DNA from: Pseudomonas sp. W4I3
GTDB taxonomy: Bacteria; Pseudomonadota; Gammaproteobacteria; Pseudomonadales; Pseudomonadaceae
DNA length: 64,000 nt
Assembly: GCF_030816195.1 (NCBI RefSeq)
Contig: NZ_JAUSXS010000001.1
Location: forward strand, 1,325,501 to 1,389,500
Direction: 5' to 3'
Shown here one piece after another: positions 36,732 through 47,775 of this stretch. The position numbers and the translations under genes are program-made. The notes below the pieces were generated by a model. The model worked only from the letters and a program-made list of their open reading frames with translations, searched no databases and had not been told where the DNA came from. Numbering within the stretch: the first letter of the stretch is position 1; each line of letters starts with the position of its first letter.

Positions 36732-37799
36732 ATGCTGGACTGGAAAAACCGCGAAGGCAGTGCCAAAGGCCCCGCCCCTGAGCCCAAGTCGGCCAACCGC
36801 AGCTACTTGCGCAACCTGCTGATGAGCCGCGCCTTGCTCAGCGTGATCTGCTTGTACCTGCTGGTCACCGGTGGCCTGGGTTGGTATTGGAGCCAGGAGC
36901 CGGCGTTGTTCCCGGTCCAGCAAAACGCCCAGCTTGCCGCCGAGAAGGAAGGCAAGCAGATGGTGATCGGCTACACCACCGTCGAAACCGTCAAGACCGT
37001 GGTCGGCACCTTGCTGAACAAGCCCGGTGGCTACATTTCCAACGACCGTTTCCCGCCAGGCCTGTGGATGGACAACATGCCGAGCTGGGAGTACGGCGTG
37101 CTGGTGCAGGTGCGTGACCTGACCCGCGCCCTGCGCAAAGACTTCGCCCGTTCCCAGTCGCAGTCGGCCGAAGACGCGGACCTGGCCAAGGCCGAGCCGC
37201 GTTTCAACTTCGACAACAAGAGCTGGGTGCTGCCGTCCAGCGAGTCGGAATATCAGGAAGGCATCAATTCCCTGAGCCGCTACGAAGCACGCTTGTCCGA
37301 CCCGAACCAGAAGGGCGCGCTGTTCTACGCCCGCGCCGACAACCTGAACAACTGGCTGGGCGACGTCGCCACCCGCCTGGGTTCGCTGTCGCAACGCCTG
37401 TCGGCCAGCGTGGGCCGGGTCAAGCTGAACACCGCGCTGAAAACCGAGGCGCTGGCGCCGGGTGAAGTGCCGCAGGTCGATGAAGAAGTGGTGGAAACCC
37501 CATGGATGCAGATCGATAACGTGTTCTACGAGGCCCGTGGCCAGGCGTGGGCCTTGTCCCATCTGCTGCGTGCCATCGAAGTCGATTTCGCCGACGTGCT
37601 GGCCAAGAAAAACGCCACCGTGAGCGTGCGCCAGATCATTCGTGAGCTGGAGGCCTCGCAGGAGCCGGTGTGGAGTCCTATGATTCTCAACGGCAGTGGC
37701 TTCGGTGTACTGGCGAACCATTCGCTGGTGATGGCCAACTACATTTCCCGGGCCAACGCTGCAGTGATCGACTTGCGTCAGCTCCTCAACCAGGGTTGA
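36732..37799 (+). CDS. DUF2333 inner-membrane protein
   Basis: 355 residues. A cytoplasmic N terminus (about 1-33) is followed by one transmembrane segment (ALLSVICLYLLVTGGLGWYW, about 34-53) and a large periplasmic domain. Blocks typical of DUF2333: GYTTVETVKTVVGTLLNKPG, SNDRFPPGLWMDNMPSWEYG, FARSQSQS, and NVFYEARGQAWALSHLLRAI. The function is not known; the family is widespread in gamma-proteobacteria. Its stop overlaps the start of the Nudix gene (TGATG), so they are co-translated. Confidence 0.92.
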   Translation: MLDWKNREGSAKGPAPEPKSANRSYLRNLLMSRALLSVICLYLLVTGGLGWYWSQEPALFPVQQNAQLAAEKEGKQMVIGYTTVETVKTVVGTLLNKPGGYISNDRFPPGLWMDNMPSWEYGVLVQVRDLTRALRKDFARSQSQSAEDADLAKAEPRFNFDNKSWVLPSSESEYQEGINSLSRYEARLSDPNQKGALFYARADNLNNWLGDVATRLGSLSQRLSASVGRVKLNTALKTEALAPGEVPQVDEEVVETPWMQIDNVFYEARGQAWALSHLLRAIEVDFADVLAKKNATVSVRQIIRELEASQEPVWSPMILNGSGFGVLANHSLVMANYISRANAAVIDLRQLLNQG

Positions 37800-38338
37800 T
37801 GATGGACGCTACTCAACGGGAGGCTGCACACCGTGCGGCCTCCGATGCTGAACTGATCTGCTGGGTGGACGAGCAGGACAACCTGCTCGGCCACCTGGTC
37901 AGGTCCGACCTTCGCCAGCGCGGCCTGATCGGCCGTTGCACCTTCATATTCCTGTTCAATACCAAGGGTGAGTTGTGCGTGCATCGGCGCACCCTGAGTA
38001 AAGCCCTGTACCCGGGGTTCTGGGACACGGCGGCCGGCGGCATGGTGGCTCAAGGGGAGAGCTATGCCGTTTCGGCGGCCCGCGAACTGGAAGAAGAACT
38101 GGGCGTGAGCGGGGTGGAATTGACCGAGCACGACCATTTCTACTTCGAGGACGGGGACAGCCGGTTGTGGTGCAAATCCTACTCGGCGGTATGGGACGGG
38201 CCCCTGTGCCTGCAGCCTGAAGAGGTGATGGAAGCCTGCTTCCTGCCCATCGAAACAGTGCTGGCGCAGGCCCGGCAAAAGCCCTACTGCCCGGACGCCC
38301 AGGAAGGCTTGCGGCGCTATCTCGCCTCACGTCGCTAA
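37799..38338 (+). CDS. Nudix hydrolase (YfcD-like)
   Basis: 179 residues from the ATG at 37799, which overlaps the DUF2333 stop; a second ATG follows at once. The Nudix box is complete: GGMVAQGESYAVSAARELEE followed by ELGV (G-x5-E-x7-REUxEExGU). The N-terminal EQDNLLGHLVRSDLRQRGL and RRTLSKALYPGFWD resemble the isopentenyl-diphosphate-isomerase-like YfcD group. The substrate is unknown. Confidence 0.9.
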   Translation: MMDATQREAAHRAASDAELICWVDEQDNLLGHLVRSDLRQRGLIGRCTFIFLFNTKGELCVHRRTLSKALYPGFWDTAAGGMVAQGESYAVSAARELEEELGVSGVELTEHDHFYFEDGDSRLWCKSYSAVWDGPLCLQPEEVMEACFLPIETVLAQARQKPYCPDAQEGLRRYLASRR

Positions 38339-38645
38339 AGTTGCATAAATTGGCGCCATTTGGCTCTTAGCAACAGGGCTTTTTGCCGTTACACTGCGCG
38401 CCTTTTCACCCGAACCGCGAATGTTTCATCCTGTAGGAGCGAGCGTGCTCGCGAAAAACGCCAAGACACCGCGTGCTGCCTGAATGCCCGCGTTATCGTT
38501 GACGATCTTCGCGAGCAAGCTCGCTCCTGCAAGGGTTGTTGACCTTGGCGGTTCGGTAGCGCTGCCCCTGCCTGAGTGGGGCTTCGCGGTCGGTCACCGC
38601 CCTGTGCGGCGCCGATCTGTCTTCATCCTCCCAAGAGGATTGCCG
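38339..38645. promoter_or_regulatory. Upstream region of the Sui1-like gene, with a candidate promoter
   Basis: No gene is seen here. TTAGCA (38367-38372), 17 bp, TACACT (38390-38395) is a candidate sigma-70 promoter. A family B REP pair follows at 38430-38532, so the leader of the downstream mRNA would carry a long hairpin. Confidence 0.4.
38430..38532. repeat. REP pair (family B) upstream of the Sui1-like gene
   Basis: Same type and orientation as 1136-1239; the inner part from GCCCGCGTTATCG to the right arm is nearly identical in the two copies, pointing to recent spread of the whole unit. Confidence 0.85.
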
Positions 38646-39017
38646 GTGGCCAAAAAAGCCGCATCCTTCGCCGCCCTTGGTGGCCTGGTATTTTCCACCG
38701 ACGCAGGTCGACACTGCCCGGACTGTCGTCAGCCCGTGGACGCGTGCACCTGCAAACAAACCCTGATTCCCGAAGGCGACGGCATTGCCCGCGTGCGCCG
38801 CGAGAGCAAAGGCCGTGGCGGCAAGACGGTGACCACCATCACCGGCGTGCCGCTGGCCGAAGACGCGCTCAAGGAGCTGGCCACCACGCTGAAAAAGCGT
38901 TGCGGCACCGGTGGCGCGTTGAAAGACGGGGTCATCGAGATCCAGGGCGAGCATGTCGAACTGCTGTTGGCCGAGCTGATCAAGCTCGGTTACAAGGCCA
39001 AGAAGTCCGGCGGCTGA
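38646..39017 (+). CDS. Sui1/YciH-type translation initiation factor homologue
   Basis: 123 residues from the GTG at 38646 (MAKKAASFAALGGLVFSTDA), with AGAGGA eight bases upstream. A small cysteine cluster (CPDCRQPVDACTC) near residues 24-36 is followed by the SUI1 domain: RRESKGRGGKTVTTITGVP, KKRCGTGGALKDGVIEIQG and a terminal LIKLGYKAKKSGG. Bacterial YciH resembles eukaryotic eIF1 and affects start-codon selection; the physiological role in Pseudomonas is not settled. Located upstream of speA. Confidence 0.92.
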   Translation: MAKKAASFAALGGLVFSTDAGRHCPDCRQPVDACTCKQTLIPEGDGIARVRRESKGRGGKTVTTITGVPLAEDALKELATTLKKRCGTGGALKDGVIEIQGEHVELLLAELIKLGYKAKKSGG

Positions 39018-39159
39018 AAGCCTCTTCCCAACCTGTGTCTAAACTCTGTCCTGCTAGCGAGGTCTACCTCCCTTACAGGCAAATCGTCATTTTCATTCTT
39101 TAGACTGCGCCAGCCTCCGCTTGAGGTGGCGCCTTCGCCTTCATATATAGGGGACTTCG

Positions 39160-41073
39160 ATGTCCGTACGACGCACACGCAAAGACGATGGCAGCCAATG
39201 GACAGTTGCGGACAGCCGCAGTGTTTACGGGATCCGCCATTGGGGGGCCGGTTATTTCGCGATCAATGAAGCCGGTCGCGTAGAAGTCCGTCCGAACGGT
39301 CCGAACAGCACGCCCGTCGACCTGTACGAGCAAGTCGACGAGCTGCGCAAAAGCGGCCTGTCGTTGCCCTTGCTGGTGCGCTTCCCCGATATCCTGCAAG
39401 ACCGTGTACGCCAACTGACCGGTGCCTTCGATTCGAACATCGAGCGCCTGGAATACCAGAGCAAGTACACCGCGCTGTACCCGATCAAGGTGAACCAGCA
39501 GGAGGCGGTGATCGAAAACATCATCGCCACCCAGAACGTCTCCATTGGCCTGGAAGCCGGCTCCAAGCCTGAGCTGTTGGCCGTGCTGGCCCTGGCGCCA
39601 AAAGGCGGCACCATCGTCTGCAACGGTTACAAGGACCGTGAGTTCATCCGCCTGGCGCTGATGGGCCAGAAGCTCGGCCACAACGTGTTCATCGTGATCG
39701 AGAAAGAGTCCGAGGTTGAGCTGGTGATCGAAGAGGCCGCCAGCCTCAAGGTCAAGCCGCAGGTGGGCTTGCGCGTGCGCCTGTCGTCGCTGGCTTCAAG
39801 CAAGTGGGCGGACACCGGCGGTGAAAAATCCAAGTTCGGTCTGTCGGCGGCGCAACTGTTGTCGGTGGTCGAGCGCTTCCGCGCGGCGGGCCTCGATCAG
39901 GGCATCCGCCTGCTGCACTTCCACATGGGTTCGCAGATCGCCAACCTGGCCGACTACCAGCACGGGTTCAAGGAAGCCATTCGTTACTACGGCGAACTGC
40001 GCAACCTCGGCCTGCCGGTGGACCACATCGACGTGGGCGGCGGTTTGGGCGTGGACTACGACGGTACTCATTCGCGTAACGCCAGTTCGATCAACTACGA
40101 CATGGACGACTACGCCGGTGTGGTAGTGGGCATGCTCAAGGAATTCTGCGACGCGCAGAGCCTGCCGCACCCGCACATCTTCTCCGAAAGCGGCCGCTCG
40201 CTGACCGCCCACCACGCCATGCTGGTGGTGCAGGTGACCGACGTCGAGAAACACAACGACGAAATCCCGACCATCGAGAACAAGGAAAGCCTGCCGGAAA
40301 CCGTGCAATGGCTGGTGGACCTGCTCGGCCCGACCGACATCGAGATGGTCACCGAAACCTACTGGCGCGCCACTCACTACATGAGCGACGTGGCCACCCA
40401 GTACGCCGATGGCAAACTGACCCTGGCTGAGAAAGCCCTGGCCGAGCAGTGCTACTTCGCCGTATGCCGTCGCCTGCACAACTCTTTGAAAGCCCGTCAG
40501 CGCTCGCACCGCCAGGTGCTGGACGAACTCAACGACAAGCTGGCCGACAAGTACATCTGCAACTTCTCGGTGTTCCAGAGCCTGCCGGACACCTGGGCCA
40601 TCGGCCAGGTCCTGCCGATCCTGCCGCTGCATCGCCTCGACGAAGAGCCGCTGCGCCGCGCCGTGCTGCAAGACCTGACCTGCGACTCCGACGGCAAGAT
40701 CAAGCAGTACGTCGACGAGCAGAGCATCGAGACCAGCCTGCCGGTACATGGCTTGAACGAGGGCGAAGACTACTTGCTGGGTATCTTCCTGGTCGGTGCT
40801 TACCAGGAAATTCTCGGTGACATGCACAACCTGTTCGGCGACACCGACTCGGTGAACATCTACCAGCGCGAAGACGGTTCGGTGTACAGCGCCGGTATCG
40901 AGACCCACGACACCATCGAAGACATGCTGCGCTATGTGCACTTGTCGCCGGAGGAGTTGATGACGCACTACCGCGACAAGTGCGCCAGCGCGAAGATTTC
41001 CGCGTCCGAGCGTACCCAGTTCCTGGATGCGCTGCGCCTGGGTCTGACTCGCTCTTCGTACTTGTCCTCGTAA
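39160..41073 (+). CDS. speA: Biosynthetic arginine decarboxylase SpeA
   Basis: PLP enzyme converting arginine to agmatine for putrescine synthesis. 637 residues. N-terminal [23 protein letters not shown] lysine K110 in [27 protein letters not shown], glycine block [14 protein letters not shown], and [12 protein letters not shown]. The active-site cysteine region is [13 protein letters not shown]. Length and blocks are those of the alanine-racemase-fold (fold III) arginine decarboxylases. TAGACT at 39101-39106 may be a -10, with a poor -35. A single REP hairpin follows the stop by 3 bp. Confidence 0.97.
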   Translation: MSVRRTRKDDGSQWTVADSRSVYGIRHWGAGYFAINEAGRVEVRPNGPNSTPVDLYEQVDELRKSGLSLPLLVRFPDILQDRVRQLTGAFDSNIERLEYQSKYTALYPIKVNQQEAVIENIIATQNVSIGLEAGSKPELLAVLALAPKGGTIVCNGYKDREFIRLALMGQKLGHNVFIVIEKESEVELVIEEAASLKVKPQVGLRVRLSSLASSKWADTGGEKSKFGLSAAQLLSVVERFRAAGLDQGIRLLHFHMGSQIANLADYQHGFKEAIRYYGELRNLGLPVDHIDVGGGLGVDYDGTHSRNASSINYDMDDYAGVVVGMLKEFCDAQSLPHPHIFSESGRSLTAHHAMLVVQVTDVEKHNDEIPTIENKESLPETVQWLVDLLGPTDIEMVTETYWRATHYMSDVATQYADGKLTLAEKALAEQCYFAVCRRLHNSLKARQRSHRQVLDELNDKLADKYICNFSVFQSLPDTWAIGQVLPILPLHRLDEEPLRRAVLQDLTCDSDGKIKQYVDEQSIETSLPVHGLNEGEDYLLGIFLVGAYQEILGDMHNLFGDTDSVNIYQREDGSVYSAGIETHDTIEDMLRYVHLSPEELMTHYRDKCASAKISASERTQFLDALRLGLTRSSYLSS

Positions 41074-41076
41074 AAA

Positions 41077-41104
41077 TGTGGGAGGGGGCAAGCCCCCTCC
41101 CACA
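41077..41104. repeat. Single perfect family A palindrome between convergent speA and MATE genes
   Basis: A 28-bp perfect hairpin exactly between two convergent genes; it may act as a bidirectional 3' end or mRNA stabiliser. Confidence 0.85.
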
Positions 41105-41120
41105 TTTGGATTGCATTCCT

Positions 41121-42464
41121 TCAGTTCGGCCCCAGCCACAATCCTTGCCGATTCAAGCGCCAGGCAATCGCCCACAGCGTCAGGCTGCGCACTGCCATGA
41201 ACAACAGGAAGGTTATCCACAACCCGTGGTTGCCCAACCCCTGTAGCGCCCACGCCACCGGCAACACCAGCAGCACGGTCAGCAACATCCCATTGCGCAT
41301 CTCCCGCGCCCGCGTTGCGCCGATAAACAGCCCATCGAGCAAATAACTCCACACCGCAATCAACGGCAATACCGCAAGGTAGGGCAGGTAGCGGTCGGCG
41401 GTTTCGCGCACGCTTGGAATATCGGTCTGCATCGCGATAAACAAATGGCCGGCGAAGGTGAACAGCAACGCGAAACCAACGCTTGCGATCAGTGACCAGC
41501 CACAGGCAACCACTAATGAGCGCCTTAACGCCTGGCGGTCACGCGCGCCGATGGCGTGGCCGCACAGGGCTTCGACTGCATGGGCCAGGCCGTCCAGCGC
41601 GTGGGCGGTCAGCAGCAGGCCGTTGAGCAGCAGCGCATTGGCCGCCACGGTCGCGTCCCCCAGGCGCGCGCCTTGCACGGTGATCATGAAAAACACCGAC
41701 TGCAGCGCCAGGCTGCGGATAAAAATGTCGCGATTCACCGCCAGCAGCGGGCGCCAGCTTTGCCAGCGTTTCAGCGCCGCCCAAGCGATCTGCCCAGGGT
41801 AGGCGCGCAGGGCTTTTTGCGTGAGGGCCAGGCCGAGCAGGGCGCCGGTCCACTCGGCAATCACCGAGGCCCGCGCCGAACCGACCACGCCCCAGTCCAG
41901 GCCGAGCACGAACCACAGGTTCAGCGCGATGTTGACCAGGTTGGTGGTCAGCAGGATCGCCAGCGGCGCACGGGCGTTCTGGGTGCCGAGAAACCAGCCG
42001 ACCAGCGCGTAACTGGCGAGTGCGGCAGGCAGGCCGAACAGACGCGTATGGAAGAACTCACGGGTCAGTTGGTTCAGTTCGGCGGAGGGCTGCATCCACG
42101 TCAGCGCCAGATGGCTGAGCGGAATGCCCACGGTGCCCAGCAGCATTGCCAGCCCCAGCGCCAGCAGCAGGCCTTGCAGCAGGATCTGGCGCAAGGCCGC
42201 GCCGTCATTGCGTCCGGCGGCCTGGGCGGCAAAACCGGTGGAGCCCATGCGCAGAAAACCCATGGCCCAGGCGAGGAAGGTATACAGGCTGGCACCGACG
42301 GCCACGGCGCCCAGTTGATGGGCGTGGGGCAGGTGACCGATGACCATGCTGTCGACCAGGGCCACCAGCGGCACGGAGATATTCGACAGGATCATCGGCG
42401 CGGCCAGGGCCCAGACACGGCGATGGGTGGGGCGGTGGTGCCAGTCGGCAAGCAGGGTGGTCAT
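41121..42464 (-). CDS. MATE-family exporter, DinF-like
   Basis: 447 residues from the ATG at 42464 (MTTLLADWHHRPTHRRVWAL), about 12 hydrophobic segments. MATE/DinF blocks: LAAPMILSNISVPLVALVDS, VIGHLP, FLAWAMGFLRMGSTGFAAQA, NIALNLWFVLGL, and GLAHAVEALCGHAIGARDR in the second half. DinF-type members export drugs or oxidised compounds using ion gradients; the substrate here is unknown. It converges with speA; upstream is a REPIN. Confidence 0.93.
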   Translation of the reverse strand: MTTLLADWHHRPTHRRVWALAAPMILSNISVPLVALVDSMVIGHLPHAHQLGAVAVGASLYTFLAWAMGFLRMGSTGFAAQAAGRNDGAALRQILLQGLLLALGLAMLLGTVGIPLSHLALTWMQPSAELNQLTREFFHTRLFGLPAALASYALVGWFLGTQNARAPLAILLTTNLVNIALNLWFVLGLDWGVVGSARASVIAEWTGALLGLALTQKALRAYPGQIAWAALKRWQSWRPLLAVNRDIFIRSLALQSVFFMITVQGARLGDATVAANALLLNGLLLTAHALDGLAHAVEALCGHAIGARDRQALRRSLVVACGWSLIASVGFALLFTFAGHLFIAMQTDIPSVRETADRYLPYLAVLPLIAVWSYLLDGLFIGATRAREMRNGMLLTVLLVLPVAWALQGLGNHGLWITFLLFMAVRSLTLWAIAWRLNRQGLWLGPN

Positions 42465-42522
42465 GAAGGCTCCTTCGAGGGTGGCGCATTGTAACCGTCC
42501 ACCCACCCCACCGCAGATCCAA

Positions 42523-42613
42523 TGTGGGAGGGGGCTTGCCCCCGATGGCGGTGTGTCAGTTGCTGGATGCATTGACTGGAAGACTGCTATCGGAGGGCAA
42601 GCCCCCTCCCACA
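42523..42613. repeat. REPIN (family A)
   Basis: Full-length inverted REP pair of 91 bp between the divergent MATE and alpha-2-macroglobulin genes. Its spacer (GGATGCATTGACTGG) closely matches that of the copy at 47663-47752. Confidence 0.88.
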
Positions 42614-42754
42614 TTTCGATCTCCGATGGCTGGGGCATCGGGCTTGGATTCAGGCCCGCTCACCCTCCGTCGGTCAATGTGATCGGCGCCACAGCGGCTT
42701 GGCTTGCGCTGATATATAGTTCACCCCCCGGTTTCCTCTGACTACGAGTGCCCC

Positions 42755-45700
42755 ATGCTTAACAAAGGATTGTTCCTGGCCTGCGCGCTGGCCCTGCTGA
42801 GCGCCTGCGATTCTTCCGATAAACCGTCTGCGCCATCCGCCCCTGCGGCGAGCGTGGCACCCAAGCCGGCGAAGGCGGCGGTGGATGTGGCGGCGTTGAA
42901 GCAGCGCTACGCCGGGCGCGAGTTGAGTGTGGTGGACGTGTCCGAGGTGCAGTTGGACGGGGCCAGCACCTTGTCGGTGAGTTTCTCCATCCCCCTGGAT
43001 CCCGATCAGAAGTTCGCCGACAAAGTCCATTTGGTGGACAGCAAGTCAGGCAAGGTCGATGGCGCCTGGGAGCTCTCGGACAACCTGATGGAGTTGCGCC
43101 TGCGTCACCTGGAGCCCCAGCGCAAGTTGGTGCTCACAGTAGATCCCGGCGTCAAGGCGGTGAATAACGCCCTGCTGCCCGCCGAGTACACCGCCCGCCT
43201 GGAAACCCGAGACCTGCAAGCCACCGTCGGCTTCGCCAGTCGCGGCACGTTGCTGCCCACGCGCCTGGCCGAAGGCTTGCCGGTGATCGCGCTGAACGTG
43301 GACAAGATCGACGTGGAATTCTTCCGTATCAAGGCCGAGTCCCTGCCGTCGTTCCTGGCGCAGTGGGGGCGCAATACCAGCCTGCAAAGTTACGAGTCTC
43401 GCGAATTGCTGCCGATGGCCGACCTGGTCTACGGCGGGCGTTTTGACTTGAACCCGGCGCGCAAACACCCGCGAAACCCTGTTGCTGCCGATCGCCGGCC
43501 TCAAGCAACTGCAGCAACCCGGCGTATATCTGGCCGTGATGCGTGCCTCGGGCACCTATAACTACTCGCAACCGGCCACCTTGTTCACCTTGAGTGACAT
43601 CGGCCTGTCGGTGCACCGCTACGCCAATCGCCTGGATGTCTTTACTCAGGCCCTGGAGGGTGGCAAGGCGTTGAATGGCGTCGAGCTGGAAATTCTCGAT
43701 GCCGAAGGCCGCGTGCTCGGTCAGGGCAAGACCGAAGACGGTGGCCACGCCGAGCTGCCGTTGCCGAAAAAAGCCCAAGTGCTGCTGGCCAAGCAAGGTG
43801 AACAGACCAGCCTGTTGCGTCTGGACAGTGCCGCGCTGGACCTGGCCGAGTTCGACATTGGTGGCCAGCCGTCCCATCCGCTGCAATTCTTTGTGTTCGG
43901 CCCGCGCGACTTGTATCGCCCTGGTGAAACCGTGCTGCTCAACGCCCTGTTGCGCGACAAGGACGGCAACACCGTCAAGCCGCAACCGGTGAGCGTCGAA
44001 GTGCGCCGCCCCGATGAACAGGTCAGCCGCAAATTCGTGTGGGACGCCGATGCCTCCGGCCTCTATCAATATTCGCTGCAACTGGCCGGCGAAGCGCCGA
44101 CCGGGCGTTGGCAGCTGGTATTCGACCTGGGCGACGGCAAGCCGCAGCTGTATGAGTTCCTCGTCGAAGACTTCTTGCCGGAGCGCCTGGCGCTGGAGCT
44201 CAAGGGCAGCGACACCGCGTTGAGCCCGGCGGACAATCCGGTGATCCAGGTCAATGGCCGTTATCTGTACGGCGCGCCGGCCTCCGGCAATCGGGTCAGC
44301 GGGCAGGTTTATGTGCGCCCGCTGCGCGAGGCGGTCAAGGCCCTGCCGGGCTACCAGTTCGGCTCGGTTACCGAAGAAGAGCTGAGCCAGGATTTCGAAC
44401 TGGACGAAAGCACGCTCGACGCCAAGGGCCAGGAAGAACTGACCCTGGAAAGCAAGTGGGCCGAGGCCCGGTCGCCGCTGCAACTGATCGTGCAGGCCAG
44501 CCTGCAAGAGTCGGGCGGGCGGCCGATCACCCGGCGCCTGGTGCAGCCGATCTGGCCGGCCGAGCAACTGCCAGGCCTGCGCGGACTGTTTGACGGCACT
44601 GAAACCAACGGCGACGGCCCGGCGGAATTCGAAGTGCTGGTCGCCAACCAGGACGGGCAGAAACTCGCCGCGCAGAACCTCAAGGTGCGTCTGGTGCGCG
44701 AGCGCCGTGACTACTACTGGAACTACTCCGACAGTGACGGCTGGAGCTATCACTACAACGAAAAATTCCTCAACCTCGACGAACAGACCCTGAACATCAA
44801 GGCCGGCGACACAGCCAAGGTCAGCTTTCAGGTGGAGTGGGGCCCTTACCGCGTCGAGGTCGAAGACCCGCAAACCGGCCTTATCAGCAGCCTGCGCTTC
44901 TGGGCCGGCTATCAGGCCCAGGACAACACCGAAGGCGGCGCCGTGCGCCCCGATCAGGTCAAGCTGGCGCTGGACAAACCCGCCTATGGCGATGGCGATA
45001 CCGCCAACGTCACGGTCACACCGCCGGCTGCCGGCAAGGGCTACCTGCTGGTGGAGTCCGCCGAGGGGCCGCTGTGGTGGCAGGAAATCGACGTGCCGGC
45101 CGAGGGCAAGAGCTTTGCGGTGAAGCTTGACCCGAAATGGTCGCGGCATGACCTGTACGTGAGCGCACTGGTGATCCGTCCTGGCGAGCGCAAAGCCAAT
45201 ATCACCCCCAAACGTGCGGTGGGCCTGCTGCACCTGCCGTTGGATCGGACCCAGCGCAAGCTTGGCCTTACGCTGACCGCGCCGGAAAAAATGCGCCCCA
45301 AACAGCCGCTCACGGTGAAAATCGCGGCGAAAAATGCCGACGGCAGTGTGCCCAAGCAAGTGCATGTGCTGGTGGCTGCGGTCGACGTGGGGATTCTCAA
45401 TATCACCGAATACCCGACGCCGGACCCGTACTCCAGCTTGTTCGGCCGCAAGGGCTATGGCGTCGACCAGTTCGACATCTACGGCCAGTTGATCGAAGCC
45501 GGGCAAGGCCGCCTGGCCAGCCTGGCGTTCGGTGGCGATGCGGCGCTGGCCAAGGGCGGCAAGCGTCCGGACACCAGCGTGACCATCGTCGCCCTGCAAA
45601 GCGCACCGGTCACTCTCAACGAAAAGGGCGAGGGCGAAGTCAGCGTCAATATTCCGGACTTCAACGGTGAGCTGCGCCTGATGGCCCAGGCCTGGAGCGA

Positions 45701-47654
45701 TGATCGCTATGGCATGGCCGAAGCCAAGACGGTCATCGCCGCACCGCTGATTGCCGAGCTGTCGGCACCGCGCTTCCTGGCCGGAGGTGACCAGACCACC
45801 CTTGCGCTGGACCTGTCCAACTTGTCGGGCAAGGCGCAGAAACTCGACGTGCAACTGGCTGCCGAAGGGCAACTTGAACTGGCCGCCAATGGCGCGCAGA
45901 CCGTAGAACTGAAACAAGGCCAGCGCACCACCTTGCGTATCCCGGTCAAAGCCTGGGGCGGCCTGGGGCAGGGCAAAGTCAGGGTGACCGTCAACGGCCT
46001 GGACCTGCCCGGTGAAAACCTGCCGCCGTTCAGCCGTGAATGGACCCTGGGCGTGCGCCCTGCGTACCCGGCGCTGCTCAAGCACTACCGCGCCGTGCTC
46101 AAGGATCAGCCGTGGAGCTTGCCTGCGGGCACGCTGGATCAGTTCGACAGCTCGGGACGCGAGGCGCTGTTGAGCCTGTCCAGCCGGCCGCCGTTGAACC
46201 TCGGCGCGCAAATCAGTGCGCTCAAGGCTTACCCCTATGGCTGCCTGGAGCAGACCACCAGCGGCCTGTACCCCTCGCTGTATGCCGACGACGCGTTGCT
46301 TAAACGCCTGAGCATCAAGGGCGAGCCGGATGCCGAGCGTAAGCGCAAGATCGAATTGGGTATCGAACGTCTGCTGGGCATGCAGCGCTACAACGGCAGC
46401 TTCGGCTTGTGGGGCGCCGATGGCGAAGAAGAATATTGGCTGACCGCCTATGTCACCGACTTCCTGCTGCGCGCCCGTGACCAGGGCTTTGCCGTACCGG
46501 CCGAGGCATTGAAAAAAGCCAGTGAGCGTCTGCTGCGTTATGTGCAGGAGCGCAACCTGATCGAAGTCGACTACAGCGACAACGCCGAGCACACCCGCTT
46601 CGCCGTGCAGGCCTACGCCGGCATGGTCCTGGCGCGTAGCCAGCAGGCGCCGCTGGGGGCCTTGCGCAGTATCTTCGAGCGGCGCAGCGATGCGCGGTCC
46701 GGCTTGCCGTTGGTGCAGCTGGCCATCGCCCTGCAAAAAATGGGCGACCAGCCGCGGGCGGACCAGGCGCTGCTCGCAGGCCTGGCGGCACAGCGCAGCG
46801 CCAAGGAATGGTTGGCCGACTACGGCAGCCCGTTGCGCGACCAGGCGATGATCCTCGCCCTGCTGGAAGAAAACGACCTGGCCAAGGGCAAGCGCGAGGA
46901 ACGTTTGTTCACCCTGGCGGACCAGTTGGCGGCCAGCCCGTACCTGTCGACCCAGGAGCGTAATTCGCTGTTCCTCGCCGGGCGGCTTGGTCTTGCCCAG
47001 CCGGAAGCGAGCTGGCAAGTGTCACTGACCGGCAGTGGCGCGGTGCGTGAACTGAACAACCAGCAATCGACCCTGCAACTGGATGACAAGCTGCTGTCCA
47101 GCGACTTGAGCCTGAGCAATCAGGGGCAAACCCCGGTGTACCAGCAACTGACCATTTCCGGTTACCCACAAGTACCACCGGCAGCGGGTGGCGAGAACCT
47201 GAGCATCCGTCGTGAGTACCTGGGCATGAACGGTCAGCCGCTGAACCTGCACAGCCTCAACAGCGGCGACCTGGTGTTGGTGCACTTGGCGGTCAGCGCC
47301 AAGCAACGGGTGCCGGACGCCCTGGTGGTGGACCTGCTGCCCGCCGGCCTGGAACTGGAAAACCAGAACCTGGCGCAAAGCGCGGCCAGTCTGGAGAACG
47401 CCAGCAGCCAGGTGAAGGAATGGCGCGAGTCGATGCAGAACGCGTCGCTCAAGCATCAGGAGTTTCGTGATGACCGCTACGTGGCGGCGATGAACCTGGA
47501 CGGCTATGGCGGCACCACGCACTTGCTGTATCTGGCGCGGGCCGTGACGCCGGGCACCTACCGTGTGCCGCCGCCGCAGGTGGAGTCGATGTACCGGCCG
47601 AACTGGCAGGCGGTGGGCGAAACCCCGGCAGACATGGTGATCAAGGGTCGCTGA
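42755..47654 (+). pseudogene. Bacterial alpha-2-macroglobulin lipoprotein (YfhM-like), frameshifted
   Basis: Such proteins trap attacking proteases in the periplasm, usually beside PBP1C. The start MLNKGLFLACALALLSACDS has a lipobox (LLSAC). The frame runs normally to GGRFDLNPAR, then continues in another frame from ETLLLPIAGLKQLQQPG to 47654. One extra A in the AAA at 43463-43465 accounts for it; without it the protein would be 1632 residues, a usual length. The thioester motif CLEQ is intact (Cys codon 46242-46244, about residue 1163). The bait region and C-terminal domain look normal. Mutation or assembly error cannot be told apart here. Confidence 0.9.
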
Positions 47655-47662
47655 AAAACCAA

Positions 47663-47752
47663 TGTGGGAGGGGGCTTGCCCCCGATGGCGGTGGGTCAGT
47701 TGCCGGATGCATTGACTGACACACTGCTATCGGGAGCAAGCCCCCTCCCACA
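47663..47752. repeat. REPIN (family A)
   Basis: 90-bp inverted REP pair starting 9 bp after the alpha-2-macroglobulin stop. The spacer resembles that of 42523-42613, so the same element brackets the gene on both sides. Confidence 0.88.
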
Positions 47753-47775
47753 TGGGATTGGGGACATTCTTGGGC

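Noticed and set aside
43329..47018. A 1229-codon open frame on the minus strand inside the alpha-2-macroglobulin gene
   Set aside because: It mirrors the GC-rich codon pattern of the plus-strand gene, whose protein has clear family motifs; the antisense product has none.
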